From NCBI GenBank assembly GCA_016710365.1, contig JADJVW010000018.1:62001-126000 (forward strand): DNA of 64,000 bases. The letters are read 5' to 3'. The DNA is from Candidatus Caldilinea saccharophila. GTDB lineage: Bacteria; Chloroflexota; Anaerolineae; Caldilineales; Caldilineaceae. This document shows, piece after piece, positions 43,536 to 50,968 of this stretch. A program made the position numbers and the translations under genes. Every line of letters starts with the position of its first letter. Position 1 is the stretch's first letter. The notes under the pieces are model-generated. The model was not told the origin of the DNA. It was given only the letters and a program-made list of their open reading frames with translations, and searched no databases.

Positions 43536-44203
43536 ATGCCGCCGCCCATGGTTCCGTTGGTCGAGTATCGTGAACTTCCGGTTGATGAGATGCGCAAGCG
43601 GGCGGCCGCGTTCTACGCTGAACTTCGCCAGCGTCGCTCGGTGCGCGATTTCTCTAGCCGACCTGTGCCGCGAGAGGTTATCGAAACTTGTCTGCGTACG
43701 GCAGGGACGGCGCCCAACGGCGCCAACTTGCAGCCGTGGCATTTCGTTGTGGTAAGCAATGCGACTGTCAAGCGGCGTATCCGTGAAGCGGCCGAGGCCG
43801 AGGAGCGCGCATTCTACAGCGGCCGCGCCCCGCAGGAGTGGCGCGAGGCATTGGCCCCGCTCGGCACCGACGCCAATAAGCCATTCCTGGAGACGGCGCC
43901 CTATCTGATCGCTATTTTCGCCCAGTCCTACGGAGTGGCGCCCGACGGACGGAAGCTAAAACATTACTACGTCACCGAATCGGTTGGCATCGCCACCGGC
44001 TTTTTGATCGCGGCGCTGCATGATGCAGGGTTGGCTATGCTCACACACACGCCCAGCCCGATGGGGTTTCTGAACACAATTCTGGAGCGCCCGACAACGA
44101 ACGGCCTTTTCTGCTGCTGGTGGTAGGGTATCCGGCCGCGGATGCACAGGCGCCGGTGATTACGAAGAAGGCATTGGAGGTAATCGCGACCTTTGTGGAA
44201 TAA
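43536..44203 (+). CDS. nitroreductase-family FMN protein, IYD-like, one frameshift
   Basis: About 222 residues. FMN-binding RRSVRDFSSRPVPREVIE near residue 35, the TAPNGANLQPWHFVVV loop, the APYLIAIFAQSYG core and MLTHTPSPMGFLN. Near 44091 one base is missing; after it the C-terminus reads NERPFLLLVVGYPAADAQ, the expected flavin-contacting motif, to the TAA at 44201-44203. The sequence pattern is closest to iodotyrosine-deiodinase-like nitroreductases, so reductive dehalogenation or nitro-reduction is possible. GAGGAAG precedes the ATG at 43536. First gene of a plus-strand operon controlled from the IclR intergenic region. Confidence 0.82.
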
Positions 44204-44251
44204 AGCACTGTCTACTTGTCGGCAATCGAACACTGTACAGGAGATTTTGTC

Positions 44252-45664
44252 ATGCGCATTGCCCTTGGCGGTATCGCCATCGAAAGTTGCACCTTCTCCC
44301 CGTTGCCCAGCCGCCTGGACGATTTCACCGTCCGCCGTGGCGCTGACTTTCTCGACCGCTATCCTTTCCTCGCCGACTTCGCGGGGCGCGCCGAGTTTGT
44401 GCCGCTGCTCTATGCGCGCGCGCTCCCCGGCGGCGCCGTCGAACCGGGCGCCTACGCCGCCCTGAAGGCCGAGTATCTTGACCTGCTGCGCGCTAACGGG
44501 CCGTGGGATGGCGTCTATCTCGACTTCCATGGCGCCATGCACGTGCGCGACATGGACGACGCCGAGGGCGACTGGGTCACTGCCGTGCGCGAGGTAGTCG
44601 GGCCCGCGTGCCTGCTCGCCGCCAGCTTTGACCTGCATGGCAACATCTCCGAGCGCGAGGCGGCTACGCTCGATATGCTGACCGCCTATCGCACCGCGCC
44701 GCACGTAGACTACATCGAAACGCGTGCCAAGGCGCTGCATATGTTGCTCGACTGTCTGGATCAGCAGCTTCGCCCCGAGCGCGTCTGGATTCCGATTCCC
44801 GTCGTGCTGCCCGGCGAGAAGACCAGCACCGAATGGGCGCCCGGCGACCGTCTCTATGCGGCGCTGGCGGAAAGTGACGGCGCACCGGGCTTGCTCGACA
44901 TCTCATTGCTGGTGGGCTATGTGTGGGCCGACGAACCGCGCACGAGCGCTACTGTGATTGCCACTGGCTTCGACCGCAGCGTGCTGGCGCGTGAAGCGCA
45001 AAAGGTGGCGCAGCGCTATTGGGACGCGCGCCACGAGTTCCAATTCGGCGTGCCTGCGGGCACGATCGATGAGTGCATCGCGTGGGGGCTGGACGCGCCG
45101 GAAGCCTGTGTTTTCATCAGCGATTCGGGCGACAACCCCACGGCAGGGGGAGCAGGTGACACCACGGTGGCGCTGGCGGCGTTGATCAAGCACGGCGCGC
45201 CGGCGGTCGTCGCCAGCATTGCCGACGCGCCGGCTATCCAGACGATGCTCGCCGCGGGCGTCGGCGCGTCCGTGACAGTGGAATTGGGTGGCAAGCTCGA
45301 TCCTATCACCTGCCGGCCACTGGCTGTGCACGGCATTGTGCGTCATCTTGCTCCCAGCGAAAACACCGAGGCAGTCCTGCAGGTTGGCGACGTGCACGTC
45401 ATTGTCACCGAACGTCGCCGCCCCTATCACTTTGTCGCCGACATGGAGCGGCTGGGGCTGGAGCCGCTGGCGCACAAGCTTGTCGTCATCAAGATCGGCT
45501 ATCTGGAGCCGGATCTGAAGCGCCATGCCCCGCGCGCTCTGCTGGCGCTCACGCCCGGTGCGGTCGATCAGGCTATCGAACGGCTGCCCTTCCAGCGTGT
45601 GCGCCGCCCGCTTTTCCCGCTCGATCCAGCAATGGCCTGGACGCCGATGGATGCGGATCTATAA
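44252..45664 (+). CDS. M81-family metallopeptidase (MlrC-like)
   Basis: 470 residues. MRIALGGIAIESCTFSPLPSR is the typical N-terminus, then YLDFHGAMHVRDMDDAEGDW, FDLHGNISEREAATLDMLTAYRTAPHVDYIETR with the conserved Asp/His metal ligands, and ISDSGDNPTAGGAGDTTVALAAL in the C-terminal MlrC_C domain. MlrC is the last peptidase of microcystin breakdown; relatives occur widely and their natural substrates are mostly unknown. AGGAG precedes the ATG at 44252. Sits 48 bases after the nitroreductase, likely the same operon. Confidence 0.88.
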   Translation: MRIALGGIAIESCTFSPLPSRLDDFTVRRGADFLDRYPFLADFAGRAEFVPLLYARALPGGAVEPGAYAALKAEYLDLLRANGPWDGVYLDFHGAMHVRDMDDAEGDWVTAVREVVGPACLLAASFDLHGNISEREAATLDMLTAYRTAPHVDYIETRAKALHMLLDCLDQQLRPERVWIPIPVVLPGEKTSTEWAPGDRLYAALAESDGAPGLLDISLLVGYVWADEPRTSATVIATGFDRSVLAREAQKVAQRYWDARHEFQFGVPAGTIDECIAWGLDAPEACVFISDSGDNPTAGGAGDTTVALAALIKHGAPAVVASIADAPAIQTMLAAGVGASVTVELGGKLDPITCRPLAVHGIVRHLAPSENTEAVLQVGDVHVIVTERRRPYHFVADMERLGLEPLAHKLVVIKIGYLEPDLKRHAPRALLALTPGAVDQAIERLPFQRVRRPLFPLDPAMAWTPMDADL

Positions 45665-45755
45665 AATGATTGTATGACGATTGAGGGTAGCAAAGATAGA
45701 CCGCGCATGGAACGGATTTGACGAATTCATGCAGTTTTAGAGGAGATGATTCGAG

Positions 45756-46253
45756 ATGAGCGCACTGGCCGATTACACTTCCGAAGAACAGCAACTGCTC
45801 CTGCGCAGCCTGCAGGCGACAGCGGTGCTCGTCTCGGCCGCCAGCATGGGGCGCAAGACCGAGACGTTCAGCGAGGGATTTGCTGCGGCCAACTTGATCA
45901 TGGCGCGCACCGAGGCCACCGCCGGCAATGCTCTGATTACCTCCGTACAGTTTGCGCTGGAGCAGCGCGCCGAGCATGGACAACCCTTTCCTGACTACGA
46001 AAAGGTCGCCTCTGCCACGGGCGCGGCGGAAGACGCGCTGGCGACGCTGCGCGCAGTGATCGCCTTGCTCGCGGTAAAAGCGACGCCGGAAGAAGCGCTC
46101 GGCTACCGACAATGGCTGATGTCGATCGCTCAAGCCACAGCCGCGGCCGGCAAGGAGGGTGGCAACTTCCTGGGGTGGGGCGCGGTGCAGATCAATGACG
46201 CTGAGCAAGCGGCGCTGCAACAGCTTGCGCAGGTGCTGGACGTGACCGCGTAG
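45756..46253 (+). CDS. helical hypothetical protein
   Basis: 165 residues, almost entirely predicted helix: SEEQQLLLRSLQATAVLVSAAS, KTETFSEGFAAANLIMART, ITSVQFALEQRAEH, AAEDALATLRAVIALLAVKATPEEALGYRQWLMSIAQATAAAG. It ends with EQAALQQLAQVLDVTA. No signal peptide or membrane segment. AGAGGAG lies 9 bases before the ATG at 45756. Downstream of the MlrC gene; could be an accessory protein of that operon. Family not recognised. Confidence 0.6.
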   Translation: MSALADYTSEEQQLLLRSLQATAVLVSAASMGRKTETFSEGFAAANLIMARTEATAGNALITSVQFALEQRAEHGQPFPDYEKVASATGAAEDALATLRAVIALLAVKATPEEALGYRQWLMSIAQATAAAGKEGGNFLGWGAVQINDAEQAALQQLAQVLDVTA

Positions 46254-46298
46254 GAGTTGTCAGTAAAGAAATTTTGGGTCAACCGGATCTCGTGTGGT

Positions 46299-46366
46299 TA
46301 CGTGCCGGGGACGGGCTGAACGTTGTCTGCTCGACCGAAGCACCGCAAGCCCGTCCCCGGCACGTA
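46299..46366. repeat. GTGCCGGGGACG inverted repeat (family C)
   Basis: 19-bp arms TACGTGCCGGGGACGGGCT and its exact complement with a 30-base loop, between convergent genes. Shares the CGTGCCGGGGACG core with 15313-15378 but has a different loop. Confidence 0.8.
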
Positions 46367-46395
46367 AAGTCCGAAAGAGACAGATGCGTTGAAAA

Positions 46396-48519
46396 CTATG
46401 CTGGCGCAACAGCCACTGCATCGCACATGATGCGGCCTTCTTCGACGACCAACGCAACGCCGCCGCCGTCGAGTGGCCGGTCGGCGTCTTCCACTGCGAA
46501 CAGCGGCCTGCCATCAAGCATGGCCTCGATGTGATGGCCGCGCACTGTCAACGCAAACGCATAGCTGGCGCCAAATGTCCACGGGAAGGCGCGTTCGGCC
46601 AGCACTGCGTCGCCGTCCAACGCCTTGATCAATTTTGCCGTGCCGTCGTTACAAAGCAGCAGCGCGTAATAGCGTTGCATCCCCTGCACACGCACGGCCA
46701 GCCCCGCAGCCTTCGCCAGGTGCAGCGTGAGTGTGGCGCGCACCGTGTAATCCTGCCACTCGCGCGTCCCTTGTGAAAGCAGGCCGCGGCCACGATTTTG
46801 CATCAACCGATAAGCTTCCGGCCACCAATCGTCGAATTGATCGACGCCGTTGACCCACGCGCGCCGCCACATAGCGCCGTCGCCACCTGGGTTCGCCAAT
46901 ACGATGTCGGGCGCGCCGTCCCATGTCAGAGTGTCCAAGTAGATCGTCCCGTTGGCATGACTGGGGTGTGTGACCTCGCAGCCGACTGCACTGATGGGCA
47001 AGCCGTTGGTCGCCGGAATCGTCCATGACAATTCAGCATAGTCGCCCGGCGCCAGCGTCTGCTGCGGGCCGCGCACGATGCCCAAGGAATCGTCGGCTTG
47101 ATAGAGGGTGACGTACAGACTGACCTGCGCAGCGCCGGGATTATGCGCGTCCGCCGCGACCGCAGCGCGCACCGTCTGCCCGCTGTAGAGCGTCGGCGAC
47201 GCATGCAGCGCATACCCGCGCTTGATAAAGTAATCCGAAACTGCGCGCGAGGGGATGAAGGTCGGCGTCGCCACGCGCGCCGAACGTCCCGGCGCCACCC
47301 CGCGGTAGTGGATCGCCAGGCTGCCGGCGCCGGCGCGGCTGTGGCCGGCAGCCTGTTCGACCGTGGCCACTCCCTGCGCGTCAGGACTCGACTCTGACAT
47401 AAATCCCTGGACCGCGCCAGGAAGCTCGAAGTGAAAGCGTGCACCGTTTTTGGGCGTCAGCGGCGGTTCGCCCGCCAAAGCCCGCCCGATGTTGACGATA
47501 TGGCAACTCTCCGTCAGCGCGTCGGTGATGGCGCGTCCACCATCCGCAGTGGCGAGATACATGCGATCGGCCACCGGCCCGCGCCAGTCCGGCCCCGCGT
47601 CGATGCCGGCCAGCCCATTCTTGATGCCCAGGATGCAGCCCACATTGCCGGCGTTGCAGTCGGTGTCCCAGCCACAGGTATTGACGATCATGAGCGATTT
47701 CTGGAAATCGTCGTCGCCGTGCAGCAGCGCATGGATGATCAGCGCGTGGTTGGGGATCATGTGACAGCCGCCGCCATATTTGTCGTAGCCATAGTGGGCT
47801 GCGATCAATGCGCGTGTCTTGCGCCAGTCCGGTTGGGCCGCGTGCCAGGCGCGAATCTGCCCGATCATCCGGTAGATCAGCGATTGATTGGGAATCAGGG
47901 CGACGGCGACGTCGAGCAGCTTGTTCAGGTCGCGTTCGACAAAGGCTTGTGCTTCGAGCGCCGCCACCACCTGTGCGCCATAGATCGCCTCGCCGTCATG
48001 GCTGACGGAAGCTGCGCGCCGCGCCAGATCGGCGGCAAATTCCGGATCGCCGGGCGCCACCATGGCCCAGCCGTCGATGAAGATTTGTGAGCCAATCTGC
48101 TCGGCGACGACTTTGCCGTTCATCGCGCTGGAACCGCTCTGCGGCGCGGGAATGCCATTTTTCAGGCGCAAATAGGCGGTGTGCTCGGTCGACATGCCCA
48201 TGCCGCCCCACCACAGGATCGTGCGCTGCTCGATAATGTAGTTGAGCCAGGTCTGCCCGATCTGCGCCGGCGTCAGCTCGCGGCGATTGTCGTAGTCCGG
48301 CAGGGCGCGCAGAAAGGTGAACGTCCCCGAAATATCGTCGTCGGTGACGATCAGCGGGACATTGCACTTTTCGTGCACGTAGTACAAGACCTCACCGAGC
48401 TCCTGCATAATGCGCTCATAGGCCCAGCCCTCGAAGGGGCGACCGAGATAGACGCCGATAATCTTGCCGAGCACGCCGGCGTAGACGCGTGCAGCGTAGT
48501 CAGATGGCAATGTCGTCAT
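46396..48519 (-). CDS. ADP-ribosylglycohydrolase-family protein with C-terminal beta-sandwich
   Basis: 707 residues. Residues 1-355: all-helical ADP-ribosylglycohydrolase fold with both Mg-binding motifs, TDDDISGTFTFLRAL near 60 and CGWDTDCNAGNVGCILG near 300. Residues 375-530: a beta-rich, sugar-binding-like domain. Residues 535-707: a laminin-G/concanavalin-like domain (WQDYTVRATLTLHLAKAAGLAVRVQ, YALLLCNDG, LDGGGVALVVEEG). The family removes ADP-ribose from proteins or nucleotides, but this architecture also appears in carbohydrate contexts, so it may act on a glycoside. No signal peptide. ATG at 48519 with AAAGGTAAG upstream. Confidence 0.85.
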   Translation of the reverse strand: MTTLPSDYAARVYAGVLGKIIGVYLGRPFEGWAYERIMQELGEVLYYVHEKCNVPLIVTDDDISGTFTFLRALPDYDNRRELTPAQIGQTWLNYIIEQRTILWWGGMGMSTEHTAYLRLKNGIPAPQSGSSAMNGKVVAEQIGSQIFIDGWAMVAPGDPEFAADLARRAASVSHDGEAIYGAQVVAALEAQAFVERDLNKLLDVAVALIPNQSLIYRMIGQIRAWHAAQPDWRKTRALIAAHYGYDKYGGGCHMIPNHALIIHALLHGDDDFQKSLMIVNTCGWDTDCNAGNVGCILGIKNGLAGIDAGPDWRGPVADRMYLATADGGRAITDALTESCHIVNIGRALAGEPPLTPKNGARFHFELPGAVQGFMSESSPDAQGVATVEQAAGHSRAGAGSLAIHYRGVAPGRSARVATPTFIPSRAVSDYFIKRGYALHASPTLYSGQTVRAAVAADAHNPGAAQVSLYVTLYQADDSLGIVRGPQQTLAPGDYAELSWTIPATNGLPISAVGCEVTHPSHANGTIYLDTLTWDGAPDIVLANPGGDGAMWRRAWVNGVDQFDDWWPEAYRLMQNRGRGLLSQGTREWQDYTVRATLTLHLAKAAGLAVRVQGMQRYYALLLCNDGTAKLIKALDGDAVLAERAFPWTFGASYAFALTVRGHHIEAMLDGRPLFAVEDADRPLDGGGVALVVEEGRIMCDAVAVAPA

Positions 48520-48715
48520 GATCGCTTACCTTTCAATGTTTGGGTCAACCCGACAACACGACCAGCACCAGCCATCACCTGCGAGACGCTCGTCGCGCGT
48601 GCAACGTCAGCCTGCGTGACGAGCCGGCATCGCATTGCGTCATTCATCGCGGTCAAGACGCCTTTCTTGATAGTGTGTGCAGCAGAGTTTGGAAATTGAA
48701 GATCGATACGTATAA

Positions 48716-48744
48716 ATTGTCGGCGCGACCCATCGCGTTGTCAA
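48716..48744 (-). promoter_or_regulatory. promoter of the ADP-ribosylglycohydrolase gene
   Basis: TTGACA and GACAAT with 17-base spacing on the minus strand; leaves a leader of about 190 bases before the ATG. Confidence 0.55.
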
Positions 48745-48803
48745 GCATGAATTTTCTGCAGCGCTAGTGGGTTCGCAAAGTACGCATCCATCCACTGCAA
48801 TGA

Positions 48804-48809
48804 TATAAT
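48804..48809 (+). promoter_or_regulatory. TATAAT -10 box directly before epimerase start
   Basis: Perfect TATAAT ending 10 bases before the ATG at 48820 (7 bases before a GTG at 48817). A start at the normal distance would give a leaderless or nearly leaderless mRNA. No good -35 and no Shine-Dalgarno are visible. Confidence 0.55.
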
Positions 48810-48819
48810 TGCTGGCGTG

Positions 48820-49818
48820 ATGGAATATCTTGACAGTTACGCAGGCCGAACCGTCCTGATTACAGGCGGTCTCGGTTTCATCGGCTCCAACCTGGCGCGC
48901 AGACTCGTAGAACTCGGTGCACACGTCACCGTGATCGATTCACTGATCCCTGACTATGGCGGCAATCTTTTCAACGTAGACGGTTACGCCGATCGACTGC
49001 GCATCAACATTGCCGACGTGCGCGACCCCTATTCGATGCGTGCGCTGGTCAAAGGCCAGGAGATCTTGTTCAACCTGGCTGGTCAGGTCAGCCATCTGGA
49101 CTCGATGCACGACCCCTTCACCGATCTGGAGATCAACACCCGCAGCCAGTTGTCGATCCTCGAAGCGTGCCGCCACGAAAATCCATCGATCAAGGTTGTC
49201 TACGCCGGGACGCGGCAGCAGTATGGCAAGCCGCGCTATCTGCCCCTGGATGAGGAGCATATTCAGGCGCCGACCGATGTCAACGGCGTCAATAAGTTGG
49301 CCGGCGAATGGTACCACATCGTCTATCATAACGCGTATGGGCTGCGCACCACCTCGCTGCGCCTCACAAACACCTACGGCCCGCGCCAGCTCGTCAAGCA
49401 TAATCGCCAGGGCTTCATCGGCTGGTTTATCCGACTCGCCATCGAAGGTAAAACGATCCAATTGTATGGCGACGGCGGGCAGTTGCGCGACCTCACCTAT
49501 GTCGACGATGTGGTGGATGCCTTTTTGCGCGTCGGCGTCAATGACAGCGTCAATGGTGCTGTGTTCAACCTTGGCGGCGCCGCACCGATCAGCCTGCTCG
49601 ATCTGGCGCGCCAGATCGTCGAGATCGCCGGGCAGGGTGACGTCGAGTTGATTCCCTGGCCGGAGGCGCGGAAAAAGATCGACATTGGCGACGTCTATTC
49701 CAGTTATGCACGCATCCAGGCGGCGCTGGGCTGGCAGCCGACGACGCCTCTGGCCGATGGGCTTCACCAGATGCTCACCTACTATGCGCGTTTTCTTGAC
49801 AACTATGTGACGCCTTAA
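48820..49818 (+). CDS. NAD-dependent sugar-nucleotide epimerase/dehydratase
   Basis: 332 residues, extended SDR fold. GGLGFIGSNLARRL at the N-terminus, VIDSLIPDYGG, FNLAGQVSHLDSM, AGTRQQYGKPRY, and NTYGPRQLVKHNRQGFIGWF, then DGGQLRDLTYVDDVVDAFL. At the catalytic position, where the family has YxxxK, it reads NGVNK (TDVNGVNKLAGEWYH), so Tyr is replaced by Asn while Lys is kept. Relatives with the same substitution probably exist as a subfamily. Likely acts on a nucleotide sugar with the DegT aminotransferase encoded 30 bases downstream. Confidence 0.85.
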   Translation: MEYLDSYAGRTVLITGGLGFIGSNLARRLVELGAHVTVIDSLIPDYGGNLFNVDGYADRLRINIADVRDPYSMRALVKGQEILFNLAGQVSHLDSMHDPFTDLEINTRSQLSILEACRHENPSIKVVYAGTRQQYGKPRYLPLDEEHIQAPTDVNGVNKLAGEWYHIVYHNAYGLRTTSLRLTNTYGPRQLVKHNRQGFIGWFIRLAIEGKTIQLYGDGGQLRDLTYVDDVVDAFLRVGVNDSVNGAVFNLGGAAPISLLDLARQIVEIAGQGDVELIPWPEARKKIDIGDVYSSYARIQAALGWQPTTPLADGLHQMLTYYARFLDNYVTP

Positions 49819-49848
49819 CCAGCGGTGGGGCGGATTCTACAGATACCC

Positions 49849-50936
49849 ATGAACATCCCATTCAATGAACTGCGCTCCGGCTATCTGGCCTATCAAACTG
49901 AAATCGACGCAGCGGTGCACCGCGCGGCTGGTACATCCGGGGGCGCGAGACGACGGCCTTCGAGGAGGAGTTCGCCGCTTACTGTGGTGCGGCGGGCTGC
50001 GTCGGCGTCAACTCTGGCACCGATGCGCTCTATCTGGCGCTGCGCGCGTGCGGCGTTGGGCCTGGCGACGAGGTGATCACCGTGTCGCACACCGCGGTGG
50101 CGACGGTGGCCGCGATCCGCATGAGCGGCGCCACGCCTGTGCTGGTGGACATCGACCCGGACACGTACACGATGTCGCCCAACGCCTTGGCGGACGCCAT
50201 GTCGCCCACGACGCGCGCGGTGCTCCCTGTGCATCTTTACGGCCACGCCGCGGACATGGCTGCCATCTGTGAGATCGCTGAAACCTGTTTTGTGATCGAG
50301 GATTGCGCACAGGCGCACGGCGCCCGCTACCAGGGAAGACCGGTCGGCAGCTTTGGCGATCTTGCCTGCTACTCGTTTTATCCCACGAAGAATCTGGGCG
50401 CGCTTGGCGATGGCGGCGCCGTGACCGGCAACGATGCCGCGTTGCTGGGCAAGGTGCGCCTGTTGCGCGAGTATGGATGGACGCCGCAGGAGCGTTACGT
50501 TTCCCACGTCGAGGGCGTCAACAGCCGGCTTGATGAGATGCAGGCCGCGATCCTGCGTGTGCGGCTGCGCCATCTCGACGCCGACAATGAAGCGCGGCGC
50601 CGGTTGGCGTCGCTCTACAGCGATCTCCTGCCTGACCTGCTCAAGAAGCCGGTCGAGCGAGAACATTGTCGTCATGTCTATCATCTGTACGTCGTTCAAT
50701 ATTCCGAACGCGATCGTCTGCGCGCGCAGTTGGCCGCGCAGGGGATCGGCGCTGGGATTCACTATCCGACGCCGGTGCATTTACAGCCTGCTTATCAGGC
50801 AGGCCAGGTGCGCGCAACCGCGCTGCCTGTGACCGAACAAGCTGCACGCGAGGTGCTTTCGCTTCCATTGCACCCCACGCTCGGCGAAGCACAGGCGCGC
50901 ACTGTTGTCCAGGCTGTTGCCGCCGCCCTGCAGTAG
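49849..50936 (+). CDS. DegT/DnrJ/EryC1-type sugar aminotransferase, one frameshift
   Basis: About 360 residues. MNIPFNELRSGYLAYQTEIDAAVHRA, then after a break near 49927 WYIRGRETTAFEEEFAAYCGAAGCVGVNSGTDALYLALRA, IEDCAQAHGARYQGRPVGSFGDLACYSFYPTKNLGALGDGGAV with the PLP Lys in PTKN, and EGVNSRLDEMQAAIL. At the break several bases may be missing, because relatives have a few extra residues before WYI. Transfers an amino group to a keto-sugar nucleotide (3- or 4-amino sugars for glycans). Forms an operon with the epimerase upstream. Confidence 0.85.
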
Positions 50937-50968
50937 TCAAGGCAGTAAAGACAAACATTACAAGCTAT

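Larger units (their letters stand above)
48520..48819. other. divergent promoter region
   Basis: 300 bases between the ADP-ribosylglycohydrolase and epimerase genes, with no gene. The minus-strand promoter is TTGACA (48744-48739), 17-base spacer, GACAAT (48721-48716). The plus-strand promoter is marked by TATAAT at 48804-48809. Confidence 0.55.
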
